DNA of 64,000 nucleotides, taken from assembly GCA_949373145.1 (NCBI GenBank), contig CASICI010000001.1:1-64000 (forward strand). Reading direction: 5' to 3'. Source of the stretch: an uncultured Phycisphaerales bacterium. Lineage in GTDB: Bacteria; Planctomycetota; Phycisphaerae; Phycisphaerales; SM1A02. Of the stretch, positions 36,115 to 46,598 are shown piece by piece. A program made the translations under genes and the position numbers. Every line of letters begins with the position of its first letter. Position 1 is the stretch's first letter. The notes under the pieces were generated by a model that did no database searches, had not been told where the DNA came from, and worked only from the letters and a program-made list of their open reading frames with translations.

Positions 36115-37301
36115 ATGCCCACGCTGAGCTACACCACCGCCGGTGAATCCCATGGCCCCGGCCTCCTCGCCTGGATCGACGGACTTCCCCAGGGCCTGGA
36201 ACTCGATCTCGAATTCATCGACAACGAATTGCTGAGACGGCAAGGTGGCTACGGTCGAGGCGGTCGTCAGAAGATCGAGACCGACCGAGCTGAGATCATC
36301 ACCGGGTTCAGAAGAGGACATGCCACCGGATCACCTCTGGTGGTGCGGGTCGCCAACAAGGACGACCGCTTGGACGATCTTGAGAAGACTCCACCGGTTC
36401 ATCGTCCTCGTCCCGGTCATGCCGATCTTGCCGGAAGTGTGAAATGGCTCACCACGGATTGCCGGGAAACGCTCGAACGCGCCAGTGCCCGCGAAACCGC
36501 GGCACGTGTCGCCGCCGGTGCGATCGCCCGTTGTTTTCTGCGTGAATTCGGAATCGAAGTCTTCGGTTTCGTGCGCGGCGGCATGGATGCGATGAGTGAA
36601 GTCGCGCCCGACGAGAACAACTGGCGTGAACTTCTCGCACTTCGCGATGCGAGCGACGTCTATGTCCCGGATGACGCCGTCGGCGAACGACTGCGTGCCG
36701 CCATCCGTCAGGCCAAGGTCGACAAGGACACCGTCGGTGGACTGGTCGAAGCGCACGTCTTCGGGTGTCCGATCGGGCTCGGCTCCTGCATGCACTGGGA
36801 CCAGAAGCTCGATTCCAGAATCGCGGGTGCGGTCATGGGCATTCAGGCGTTCAAGGGGGTCGAGATCGGAATGGGCTGTGAATGCGCCCGTTTGAACGGA
36901 TCCCAGGTGCATGATCCCATCGCGTACGACGCCGCTCTCAAGCGTCGCCGTCACTTGGATTCGTCCGTGCCTCCAACAACGCCGGCGGACTCGAGGGCGG
37001 CATGACCAATGGCATGCCCATCGTGGTCAAGGGGACCATGAAGCCGATCAGCACGCTCCTGCGTGGACTTCCCAGCGTCGATCTCAACACCAAGAGCGCG
37101 CAGGACAGTCAGTACGAACGCTCCGACGTCAGTGCGATCTCGGCCGCCAGCGTGGTCATGGAGAACGTCGTCGCCTTCGAGGTCGCGACCGCCTTTCGTG
37201 ACAAGTTCTCCGGTGACTCGATGACCGAAGTCCGAGCCCAGTACGGCGCGTTCATGGAGATGGCCCGGGAGCTTCCGCTCACGGATCCCGCGTCGAGCTG
37301 A
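36115..37301 (+). CDS. aroC: Chorismate synthase, one frameshift
   Basis: About 395 residues when two frames are joined. It makes chorismate from EPSP with reduced FMN, the last step of the shikimate pathway. The first frame has YTTAGESHGPGL (residues 4-15), RQGGYGRGGR and PPVHRPRPGHADLAGSVKW. It then leaves the expected reading at about 36945-36962, running into an irrelevant tail ending at 37005. The second frame resumes with FVRASNNAGGLEGGMTNG and ends in TAFRDKFSGDSMTEVR. All FMN and substrate motifs (His in ESHG, RPGHAD, the GGxxGGxTNG loop) are present. As the enzyme is normally essential, a single-base sequence error is the simplest explanation. Confidence 0.95.
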
Positions 37302-37319
37302 TCGGACACCGCATCTGCT

Positions 37320-37972
37320 TCAGCCCGTCGCGCCCGAATACAACCACTGTCCGTAGCCGATCGTGAACGCCACGTTGCCGAGGACCGCATGTTCGAGGTC
37401 GGCCAGCCATCCCGATCCGCTCTTCAGGTAGGTGCGCATGAACGAGCGCACCCCCGATCGCGGTGATGACCGGTGCCACGACGTTTCCAAAGAGAACGTG
37501 TGAACACCCGAAAGCACAACGCACCGATGACGACCATCGTCCCGCCCGACCCGAGCAGCGTCGTGTACCTGAGTGCGAACCATCGTCTGAAGATGATTCC
37601 CTGCGGAACCACCGACAGAATCGGATAGAGGCACAGCACCACCAGCCAGACGATCGGCCGTTCTCTGGGAAACTCGAACATCGGGCTCGTCGAGATCAGC
37701 GGGTACAGGGCGAGAAGAAGAACGCTGCAGAGGCTCACCAGCAGCGCGGCTTCGATCAGATCCGCTCGACTTGCCTTCTTTCGGCGTTCTTCTGCATGGG
37801 ACGAGCCTTCGGCCTCGTGCTTCCGGTGTCGTCTCATCAGGATCATGCAGGCGACTGCACCGATCCAAAGCAGGGGCAGGGGTGGTATCCGGATCCCGTT
37901 CGAGCGCATGACCAACAGGACGAGAGGAAGCACTCCGAAGAGGATGATCGGTTCAAGTGATTTCGCACGCAT
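37320..37972 (-). CDS. CPBP-family membrane protein, two frameshifts, altered catalytic motif
   Basis: Joined over two frame changes (about 37500-37512 and 37440-37448) this gives about 217 residues with six or so membrane helices: LEPIILFGVLPLVLLVM, LLWIGAVACMILM, LIEAALLVSLCSVLLLALYP, VWLVVLCLYPILSVV, then CSHVLFGNVVAPVITAIGGAL and LADLEHAVLGNVAFTIGYG. The layout and the closing LEHAVLGNVAFT and FxxHxxFxN motifs are those of CPBP intramembrane metalloproteases (Abi/CAAX family). The first motif should contain Glu-Glu or Gln-Glu before the Arg, but reads VVPQGIIFRRW: the Glu is a Gly (GGA instead of GAA). Either the enzyme is inactive or this base is wrong. Convergent with aroC. Confidence 0.65.
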
Positions 37973-38053
37973 CGAAACACGATAATCCCTTTGCGCCCGA
38001 TTCGTGTGACGTCATGGTTCGCCCACCGGGTCCAAGTGTTCTAGACTGCCCGC

Positions 38054-40573
38054 ATGTCCGCACCCAACACCCTCACGGTTTCGTCCGCACTTCTCGCGGT
38101 TTTCTGTTTCGCATCCTCCTCTGCCTCCGGCCAGACCGCCACGGTCGATCCGACCGTCAGAACCGAGGGCGTCGCCGCATCCTCGGTCCTCGATGCCGAC
38201 GTGACCATCTCCTACGACCGCTTCGGGGTCCCGACCGTCGAATCGGGGGGGCGTTTCGATGCCTATTTCGCCGAGGGTTTTCTGCATGCCCAGAACAGAT
38301 TCGCCCAGATGGACCTGTCCCGCCGATTCGCCGCCGGTGAACTGGCGGCACTGATCGGCCCTTCGATGGTCGAACAGGATCGTGCCTCGCGTCGCTTTCG
38401 ACTTCGCACCGTCGCACGTGACCTCCTGGGGCGACTCGACGATGATGATCGTCAGGCACTTTCCGCCTACACCGCGGGGGTGAATGCGGGGCTTGCGGAT
38501 CTCGCCGCTCCGGCGCCCGAATACGCGATTCTCGGAGCGACGCCGTCGGAATGGGTTCCCGAGGATTCGGTGCTCGTGATGTTCGCCTTCATGCTCACCC
38601 TTGACTGGTCGGCCTCATGGGAAGGCACCCACGCTTCCTTCTTCGAAGCGGTCCCGGCCTCGATCCGTGAATTTCTGGTCGACCCGCGATCACGCCAGGA
38701 CGCGCCGATCACGGAATTGAGAGACCGGAGAAATTCGATTCCCGGCATCCCGACGGATGCTCAGATCGCACTGCGCACCCTGCCGGAAGTGCCCGAGACC
38801 ATCGAACATTCCTACGGCGGATCCGGTGACACCGATGGCATTGTCTTTGGTGACGGAAAAATTGGGAACGGTGGCGGGAACGACGATGACGAGGATGAGG
38901 AACGGGATGGGAACGGTGATGGGAACGGTGATGGGAACGAGGATCAACGGCAGCGATGCGCTCCGAGACCACGTCCGATGACTCCCGGGACGCCATCGGG
39001 TCCAATCAGTGGGCGATCGGCGCCGACCTGACCGCGGACGGCCGCGCGATTCTCGCCAACGATCCCCACCTCGGACTCACGCTGCCCGTGGCCTGGTACC
39101 GGATTCGTCTGCTCTGGCCCGAACACGATCTGACCGGGCTCTCGATCCCGGGCCTTCCCGGCATCTCGATCGGAAGCAACGGCAACATCGCCTGGGGGTT
39201 CACCAACCTCACCGGTGATCTCCAGGATCTCATCGCCCTCGAAATCGACCCGGACGATCCCGATCGCTATCGCACCTCCGAAGGATGGGAATCCTTCGGC
39301 GAGGTGGTCGAGATGATCGAAGTCGCCGGTGGCGATCCCGTCGCCTATCCGATCAGGACCACTCGCTGGGGGCTGGTCAACGGCACCTATCAGGACGCCT
39401 CCGGGGCGTCGCGTGACGCGGTGGTGGAGTGGGCGGCGCTGCATCCGGAACTCGTCAACTTCAACATCTTCAAACTCGAGGATTCCTCGAACGTGGACGA
39501 GGCGCTCGACGTCGTCGGAGATTGGTACGGTCCCGCTCAGAACGTGGTGGTCGCCGACTCCGAAGGAAACATCGGCTTCACGGTGAGTGGCTTTCTTCCG
39601 GATCGCCGGAACAAGGATGGACGGGCACCCTACGGCCTCTGGGATGGCTGCGCAAAGCTGGTCCACACGACCAAGCGCGAAGCGACCTCGAGTCGTCAAT
39701 CCTGCCTCGGGGTTCCTCCACACCGCCAACAACCGGACCGCCGACATGATGACCTCGAGCAAGCTGGGATTCCGCTGGGCGAATCCGTCTCGCGCACGTC
39801 GCATCGCCGACGTTCTGATGGTCGCGGACAACGCCGACGAATCGGACATGCTCGATCTTCAGATGGACACCACCGTCCTCGCCTACGAGGCCTGGAAGGA
39901 TCTGATCGTCCTGGCGATTTCAGTCGACGAGCCCGATGAGGATCTCGCGCGGGTCCGCGCCGCGCTGGTCGACTGGAATGGCAGAGCCGAAGGCGATCAG
40001 GTCGCACCGGCGTTGATCGGGTCGATTCGTTCGAAGATGCTTCGCGACATCCGTGAGTCCGTCGAGGTCTGGGCGATGAACGAGGGACTCGGTCAGGTGA
40101 GCGTGCCTCGCATCAGTGACGAACCCTATCTGCGCCTCATCGAGGACCAACCGATGAACTGGCTTCCCGAAGGTCCCTGGGACAGCTGGGACGAATGGAT
40201 CACGATTCAGATTCTGGCGGCCATTGAAGCAGGCGCCGAATCACCGTGGGAGGAGACCAATCGCATCGTGCTTGAAAGCCCACTCGCTTCGATGGCACCC
40301 GATCCCATGAAGCCGATGCTGCAGATCGATCTCGGGCCTCAGTCCGGCCACTGGTTCGCGCCGAAGGTGCTCACACCGGGAATCGGTGCCAGTGCCAGAC
40401 TGGTCGTCAGTCCCGGCCGCGAAGCCGACGGGATTCTTCTCACACCTGGGGGGCAGTCGGGAAATCCACTGTCACCTCACTACCGGAGTCTCACCGAAAG
40501 CTGGGCCGAAGGTGACGTCCTCCCGTTCCTGCCGGGCGAGACGGTCGCTTCCTTCACGCTCCGTGCGGAGTGA
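38054..40573 (+). CDS. Penicillin acylase family (Ntn hydrolase), several frameshifts
   Basis: About 830 residues in total. A signal peptide (SSALLAVFCFASSSASGQ) leads into the alpha chain: ISYDRFGVPTVESGGRF and GFLHAQNRFAQMDLSRR. The nucleophile Ser, N-terminus of the beta chain, is at 39001 in GSNQWAIGADLTADGRAIL, followed by ANDPHLGL and the Asn-rich GLPGISIGSNGNIAWGFTN. Later come the oxyanion Asn in ANNRTADM and a long helical region to the C-terminus. Frame changes occur at about 38944-38985 and at least twice within 39620-39705. Family members cleave amide bonds of beta-lactams or acyl-homoserine lactones; the substrate here is unknown. The linker before the Ser contains a DGNG tandem repeat. 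Its stop codon lies two bases from the clpB stop codon. Confidence 0.85.
38909..38944 (+). repeat. 12-bp tandem repeat in the acylase linker
   Basis: Three copies of GGGAACGGTGAT, the third degenerate (GGGAACGAGGAT). In frame they encode an Asp-Gly-Asn-Gly run following an acidic stretch (NDDDEDEE). The repeat lies in the spacer peptide between the alpha and beta chains, just before the predicted self-cleavage site. It is also close to where the reading frame is lost, so slippage, biological or technical, is a likely cause. Confidence 0.9.
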
Positions 40574-40575
40574 TC

Positions 40576-43192
40576 TCATCGCGGGTCACGCCCGCCATTC
40601 GTGGTTCTGAAGACGAAGTTCTCGAGCTCGTAGTCGATCAGGATGGAATCACCCTCCCCGAATTCTCCCGTCAGGAGTCTCGTCGCGAGTGCGTTTTCGA
40701 TCCGGTTCTGAATGACCCGCTTGAGCGGCCGTGCTCCGAACTGCGGGTCGTATCCTTCGCTGGCAAGCGCCTTCATCGCATGCTCGCTCAGTTCGATCGT
40801 GATGTCCCGATCGGCGACACGCCGGCGAAGATTCGCCATCTGGATCTCGACGATGCCGGCAAGGTCCTCTTTCCCAAGTTGATGGAAGATGACCGTGTCG
40901 TCGATACGGTTGATCAGTTCCGGGCGCATGTGCCTCTTCAAGAGCGCTTTCACGTGCGTTTCGATCTCGATGTCGAGTGCCCCTTCTTCGGTCATGGCGA
41001 GAATCTCGTGCGATCCGATGTTGCTGGTCATCACCACGATGACGTTCGAGAAGTCCACGGTGCGTCCCTGTCCATCGGTGAGACGGCCGTCATCGAGCAC
41101 CTGAAGCAGGATGTTCGAGACGTCGGGGTGTGCCTTCTCCATCTCGTCGAAGAGGACGACGCAGTAGGGACGTCGCCTGACCGCTTCGGTCAGTCGGCCG
41201 CCTTGTTCGTAGCCCACGTATCCGGGAGGGGCTCCGATCAGTCTCGAGACCGCGTGCTGCTCCATGTATTCGGACATGTCGATCCGGACCATCGCGTCTT
41301 CGGTGTCGAAGAGGTCATCGGCCAGGGCCTTGCAGAGTTCGGTCTTTCCGACGCCCGTGGGGCCGAGGAAGAGGAACGAACCGATCGGTCGTCCGGATTC
41401 ACCAAGGCCGGCACGGTTTCTGCGTACCGCCTCGCTGACCGAGACCACGGCTTCGTGCTGTCCCACGACGCGGCCTGTCAGTCGTTGTTCCATCTCGAGC
41501 AGTTTCTCTCGTTCGCCTTCGACCAGTTTCGAGACCGGAATGCCGGTCCATTTGCTGATCACTTCGGCGATCTCCTCCGAGTCGACCTCTTCCTTCACGA
41601 GTGCGTCGCCTCGTGCGTTTCGCTCATCGAGTTCGACCTCCGCCTTCTGCAGTTCCTCCGCGAGTTCACCCAGGTCCCCGTACTGGATGCGCGACGCGGT
41701 CTCGAAATCGCCGCGCCGTTTCGCCTGTTCGAGTTCGGTCTGCCGCGCGTCGATCTGTTCCTTGATCCTGCTGACCGCGTCGAGCACCGATTTCTCCTGC
41801 TCCCAGCGGGCGGAGATGCCGTCGTTCTCCTCCTTGAGGCTGGCGAGTTCCTGGTCGAGCGTGACCAGTCGCTTCTTCGAGGCGTCATCGGTCTCGATCT
41901 TCAACGCTTCGCGTTCGATCTCGAGCTGCATGATGCGGCGTCGCAGTTCATCGATCTGGACCGGCATCGAATCGTTCTCGATGCGCAGTCTCGAGGCGGC
42001 CTCATCGAGCAGGTCGATCGCCTTGTCCGGAAGAAAACGATCCGCGATGTACCGATGGCTCAGGGTGGCCGCGGTGATCAACGCGCCGTCCTGGATCCGA
42101 ACGCCATGGTGCGCTTCGTAGCGTGACTTCAGACCACGAAGAATCGCGATGGTGTCGGTGACGCCCGGTTCGCCCACGTAGACCGGCTGGAAACGACGTT
42201 CGAACGCAGGGTCCTTTTCAATGTGCATTCGATACTCGTCGAGCGTCGTCGCACCGATCGCCCGCAGTTCACCTCGTGCCAGGGCGGGCTTGAGCAGATT
42301 GCCCGCACTGACGGCGCCTTCCGCCTGGCCGGCGCCGACGATGGTGTGGAGTTCGTCGATGAAGAGGATGATCCGCCTTCGCTGGCGGCGACTTCACGCA
42401 AGCACGGCCTTGAGGCGTTCCTCGAACTCTCCGCGAAACTTCGCGCCCGCGAGAAGCGCCCCACGTCGAGCGCCATGATTCTGCGAGTCGCGCATCGATC
42501 CGGGCAGTCGCCGTCGACGATTCTGATGGCGAGTCCTTCGGCGATCGCGGTCTTGCCGACACCGGGCTCGCCGATCAGGACCGGGTTGTTCTTGGTTCGT
42601 CGCGAGAGTACCTGCATGCAGCGACGAATCTCCTCGTCGCGCCCGATCACCGGATCGATCTTGCCGGCGGACGCCGCTTCGATTGAGATCGACCGCGTAC
42701 TTGGCGAGAGGCTTCGTAGTTGCCTTCCGCGCCGGGGTCGGTGACGTTCTCGACCCCGGAACTCTTTCTGACCGCCGCGATCGCGGCACGAATCTGCGTC
42801 GCATCGGTTCCACAGTCGACGAGCACCTTCTTCGCATCGCCATCGACCCCGGCGAGACTCAGAAGCAGATGTTCGCAGGAGACGTACTGATCACCCATGG
42901 TCTGCGCGGTTCGTTCCGAATCGGCGAGCACCTGTTGCAGGGCGGTGCCGCCCTGGGTCGACCCGCCCTTCACGACGGGCATGCGGTTCAGTTCGGCTTC
43001 CGCCACCGTGAGGATTCTCCGGTCGTCTCGTCCCGCCTTGCGCAGGATCGATGCCGCGACGCTGTCGTCGTCTTCGAGAAGGGTGACCAGAAGATGAAGG
43101 GGGCTGATCTGTCCGTGTTCGGATCTGACCGCGCGTCCCTGAGCTGCGGCAAGCGCTTCCTGTGCGAGCGTGGTGAATCGTTCGAATGCCAT
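40576..43192 (-). CDS. clpB: ATP-dependent chaperone ClpB, several frameshifts
   Basis: About 865 residues when joined, the normal ClpB size. Start at the ATG at 43192 ([17 protein letters not shown]), a classic Clp N-domain. The first AAA+ module has Walker [10 protein letters not shown] (about 42560) and [19 protein letters not shown]. The coiled-coil middle domain runs from about 42010 to 41520, rich in Glu/Arg/Leu. The second module has [12 protein letters not shown] (about 41350), [17 protein letters not shown] and a C-terminal tail. The middle domain distinguishes ClpB from ClpA/ClpC. Frame changes cluster at about 42705, 42687, 42495, 42460 and 42405; the rest is clean. ClpB disaggregates heat-damaged proteins with DnaK. 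Convergent with the acylase gene. Confidence 0.95.
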
Positions 43193-43360
43193 GTGATGTC
43201 CTCTTTCCGTGCCATGATCGGTCCCTGACACATGAGAAGAGTCGCAATCTTCATGCCCGTTTCATGGCCCCTGAGCGGGGTACACGCCTGCCAGAAACGC
43301 AGTCTGCTCTGTTCCACCAGCCGAATCGGGTGGTGGGGGGCTTGATCGGGCAGTGCCCAC

Positions 43361-44263
43361 TCAGAGGTGCCGAACCGGGAAGTCTTCGGGCATGACCTCG
43401 GGGCGATCCTGAAGCCAGGCCACCAGCCAGCGGAAGGCGTCGACCAATCTCGGACCGGGGCGGTTGAACATCGCACTGCCGTCGACGATCGCGACCTTGC
43501 CCTCCTGAACGGCGGGAAGAAGCGGCCACCATGACGTTCGTTCGAGCACTTCGATCTCCGCGGCGGCCCGCTCGAGATCGAATCCGCAGGGGCAGACGAT
43601 GACACGATCGGGCAGCACTTCGATCAGATCCTCCGGCGCGACCTGGCGCGACGGTTTGCCTTCGGTGTTCAGACTGTGACGTCCGCCCGCGGCTTCGATC
43701 AGGCCGGGGGTCCAGTGACCACCGACGAACGCCGGATCGGCCCATTCGAGAAACAGGATCTCCTCCTGCGAGGCGTAGGGGTTCACGAAATCGACCGCTT
43801 CCCAGTAGCGCGCTCGCAGTGCCACCATCGCATCTTCGGATCGACTCTTCATGTCGACCGCTTCACCGACCTTCAACAGATCGTCGAAGACGTCGAAGAT
43901 GGTCTTCGGATCGAGGTTGACGATTCGAGGCGCCTTTTCAAAGCCGGCAGCGGCGGCGCGTACCGCTTCGAGGTCGATCGAGCACACGTCGCACAGATCC
44001 TGAGTGAGAATCACATCGGGCTTGAGTTCCTCGAGCAGCTCGACGTCCAATCGGTACAGCGAGTTCTGCGTGTCGAGGGTGTCCCGCACCTCCTGGTCGA
44101 TCTCCAGGCTGGTGGTGCCGTGCGTTCTCTGGGAAGTCAGCACGGGAAGTTCCGCGATCCCTGCGGGATGATCGCACTCGTGCGATCTGCCCACGAGAAG
44201 GCTCTCGCCTCCGATGTGGCAGAGTGTTTCGGTGGCTGATGGAAGAAGGCTGACGACGCGCAT
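43361..44263 (-). CDS. Cobalamin-binding protein, BtuF/TroA-like helical-backbone receptor
   Basis: 300 residues. The fold of ABC-transporter metal and B12 receptors is indicated by VVSLLPSATETLCHIGGESLLVG at the N-terminus, LLEELKPDVILTQDLCDVCSI in the middle, and LFLEWADPAFVGGHWTPGLIEAAGG and NRPGPRLVDAFRWL in the second lobe. These are features of BtuF-like cobalamin-binding proteins. The protein begins directly with MRVVSLLPSA and has no signal peptide, so it is either cytoplasmic or exported by an unrecognised route. No BtuC or BtuD gene is adjacent. Together with the adenosyltransferase at 2.3 kb it points to use of B12. Confidence 0.8.
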   Translation of the reverse strand: MRVVSLLPSATETLCHIGGESLLVGRSHECDHPAGIAELPVLTSQRTHGTTSLEIDQEVRDTLDTQNSLYRLDVELLEELKPDVILTQDLCDVCSIDLEAVRAAAAGFEKAPRIVNLDPKTIFDVFDDLLKVGEAVDMKSRSEDAMVALRARYWEAVDFVNPYASQEEILFLEWADPAFVGGHWTPGLIEAAGGRHSLNTEGKPSRQVAPEDLIEVLPDRVIVCPCGFDLERAAAEIEVLERTSWWPLLPAVQEGKVAIVDGSAMFNRPGPRLVDAFRWLVAWLQDRPEVMPEDFPVRHL

Positions 44264-44503
44264 GAACTCATTCTACCGTGCCCGGGGTCCATAATCTGAA
44301 TCGGAACCCCCTTCTTCCCGAGGTTCTGCCTTCGATGATCCGCATGATCCGCACAGACCGTCGCCCCACGGTCGTGGTTCGACCTAGTCGCTTGCCATCC
44401 GATCGGACCGGAGCATCTTCGATGGTGGATGGCAACGATCTGCACCGGAGTGAAGTCCACCCGCTCTGCACTCGTCCATACCGACATCGGGAGACCTCAA
44501 GAG

Positions 44504-45265
44504 ATGATTAAGACACACACTGTCGTCATTGTCGCATCCACATGCGTGATGACTGCCACCGCCATGGCTGACGTGCAGATCGACCTCGGTTGCTTTGCAA
44601 ACATGAACCCAGTTCCAAATTGCAGCTACGAGGGCGACTACCAGAACTACGTGACCTCCTGGGAAGTCGATGGATACACCTCATCGAGTGGATACACCAT
44701 GATCGATCTCGATCTCGGAGGCATCATGTCGACATTGTCTGGTGAACGCCTCTTGAGCGTCTCGATCGTCGACTTCGGATCGAACAACTACGGATACTCC
44801 AGTCCGGGAGCGGACATCGATTACGTCGAATTCTTCGGTCTCACCGATGATGTCGAAGTGAGTCTCGGGTATTCCGGCCCGACCGCCCAGCATGCCGGCG
44901 AATCGGAAGAGGAGCTCCTCCAACGAATCGGATCGCTTGATGCCTTCTATGGCGCCAACCAGACCGATGACGACGTCTACGTCTCACTCGGCGAGCTGGG
45001 TGCGCTCACCTTCGCCTTCAATGGAGTTCCCCACGACGGCGGCGGATCCGGCGGCGATCCCGGTGACGATGGTGATGGCGGCGATGGTGATGGCGGCATC
45101 GGTTCGGGTGGCGGACTGGCCGGTCTGAGTGACTTCCACATGCAGTTCTCCGAAGTGGGGTCCTTCGAACACTTCAGCGTCCTCATCGAGACGACACCGA
45201 TCCCGGCACCCGCCGGACTTCTGGCTCTGTGTGGACTCGTCGCGCAGCGCCGGCGCAGGAGTTGA
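44504..45265 (+). CDS. Exported PEP-CTERM-like protein with an Asp/Gly-rich stretch
   Basis: About 253 residues from the ATG at 44504; an in-frame start further up is unlikely because the signal peptide (IKTHTVVIVASTCVMTATAMA) begins here. The body is rich in Tyr, Ser, Gly and Asp. A low-complexity run, DGDGGDGDGGIGSGGG, at about nt 45060-45115 looks like a flexible or Ca-binding linker. The C-terminus is IPAPAGLLALCGLVAQRRRRS: a Pro-Ala-Pro signal, short hydrophobic helix and Arg cluster, which is the PEP-CTERM-type sorting tail recognised by exosortase in many planctomycetes. Function unknown; probably cell-surface or matrix. The 240-base gap upstream is shared with the divergent BtuF-like gene and should hold both promoters. 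Confidence 0.75.
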   Translation: MIKTHTVVIVASTCVMTATAMADVQIDLGCFANMNPVPNCSYEGDYQNYVTSWEVDGYTSSSGYTMIDLDLGGIMSTLSGERLLSVSIVDFGSNNYGYSSPGADIDYVEFFGLTDDVEVSLGYSGPTAQHAGESEEELLQRIGSLDAFYGANQTDDDVYVSLGELGALTFAFNGVPHDGGGSGGDPGDDGDGGDGDGGIGSGGGLAGLSDFHMQFSEVGSFEHFSVLIETTPIPAPAGLLALCGLVAQRRRRS

Positions 45266-45309
45266 ACCACGATCTCCAGTCCTTTGGTGATCGGCGCTAC
45301 CATTGAGTC

Positions 45310-46494
45310 ATGGCGATGTTCGCATACAGCGCGCGTGACCGGGAGGGCCGCAAGGTCTCCGGCCGCATGGAAGCCTCGAATCAGCAGGCGGCTCTCTTCG
45401 AGCTCGAGTCTCAGGGGCTCGCTCCGATGGAACTGTCGACCGCCTCGGCGTCGGCAGGCAGCACCCGCTCGTCAAGCGCTCGGGTCATGTCCCGGTTCTA
45501 CCGCCAGCTGTCCGATCTTCTGAAGTCCGGAGTGCCACTGCTTCGTTCGTTGCGACTTCTGGGCGGCATGAAATCAAACGCCCGATTGTCCGAGGTGATT
45601 CTTCGCGTGGCCGATTCCGTGGAAGACGGGGAACGTCTCGCCGATGCCATGACGCGACACGAGCAGGTCTTTCCGGACATACAGGTCTCCATGATCCGGG
45701 CCGGTGAACGGGCCGGTTTTCTCGACGAAGCCCTCGAACGACTGGGCCTGTTTCTGGAACGCCGTGCCGAACTCCGTTCGAAGGTGGTCGGGAACATGAT
45801 CTATCCGATCGTGCTCCTCACGGTCGGCGCGGGAATCGTCATCGCGGCCCTGGTCTTCTTCGTACCCCGCTTCGAGGAGTTCTATGCGGACATGGAGCTG
45901 CCTCTGGCGACACGGATCCTGATGGCATCATCGGACTTCGTGATCGGGTGGTGGCCCGTGATCCTTCTGGCCTCTGCAGGCCTTTTCTTCTTTTTCTTCT
46001 CTCGGCGCCATGATCCCACGCAGCGCCTTCGTGTCGAGCGGATCAATCTGGGTCTTCCGCTCATCGGTCCTCTGACACGATCATTGGCGTGTGCGCGGTT
46101 CTGTCGCATTCTCGGAACGATGCTGGAAAACGGGATTCCACTCGTCGAATCGATGAAGATCGCTCGAAGCTCGATCGGAAGTGCCACCCTCGAGCAGGCT
46201 CTGGCCGACGCGGTCGATGCCGTCGAATCAGGTGAAACACTCGCCCAACCGCTCGCCCAAAGTGATTTCATGGAGGAGGACGTCCTTGAGATGATCTCGG
46301 TCGGCGAATCCGCCAACAATCTCGCGCTCGTCCTGGTGAAGGTCGCCGAGACACTTGAGGATCGAGTCGACCGCCAGCTCTCACTCGCCGTCAAACTGAT
46401 GGAACCACTGCTTCTGCTTCTTCTGGCGGGTGTGGTTCTCTTCATTTTCATGTCCTTGATCGTTCCGATGCTTCAAATGAGTTCCAATCTCTGA
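45310..46494 (+). CDS. gspF: Type II secretion system inner-membrane protein F
   Basis: 394 residues. GspF/PilC family platform protein. The N-terminal part (FAYSARDREGRKVSGRMEA) is the conserved GspF start. Two repeated cytoplasmic helical domains (about 70-190 and 270-390, with FYRQLSDLLKSGVPLLRSL and FCRILGTMLENGIPLVESM) are each followed by membrane helices at about 168-190, 220-240 and 370-393 (LLLLLLAGVVLFIFMSLIVPML). It anchors the assembly ATPase and the pseudopilus at the inner membrane. It is the first gene of a run F-G-H-I-J-K-L-M. The usual gspE ATPase gene is not upstream; the preceding gene is the unrelated PEP-CTERM-like protein. Confidence 0.95.
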   Translation: MAMFAYSARDREGRKVSGRMEASNQQAALFELESQGLAPMELSTASASAGSTRSSSARVMSRFYRQLSDLLKSGVPLLRSLRLLGGMKSNARLSEVILRVADSVEDGERLADAMTRHEQVFPDIQVSMIRAGERAGFLDEALERLGLFLERRAELRSKVVGNMIYPIVLLTVGAGIVIAALVFFVPRFEEFYADMELPLATRILMASSDFVIGWWPVILLASAGLFFFFFSRRHDPTQRLRVERINLGLPLIGPLTRSLACARFCRILGTMLENGIPLVESMKIARSSIGSATLEQALADAVDAVESGETLAQPLAQSDFMEEDVLEMISVGESANNLALVLVKVAETLEDRVDRQLSLAVKLMEPLLLLLLAGVVLFIFMSLIVPMLQMSSNL

Positions 46495-46598
46495 GCGCAT
46501 CGCCTCAATCCCATTGGTGGATCGGGCTTGTCGCTGTATCATCGGGCACGAGGTCACGTCCTCGGAAACGAAATGATTCGCCCCACGGAGAGCTCCCC

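Noticed and set aside
40570-42126. A 518-codon plus-strand open frame opposite clpB
   Set aside because: Antisense mirror of the clean part of clpB; no ribosome site and no recognisable fold.
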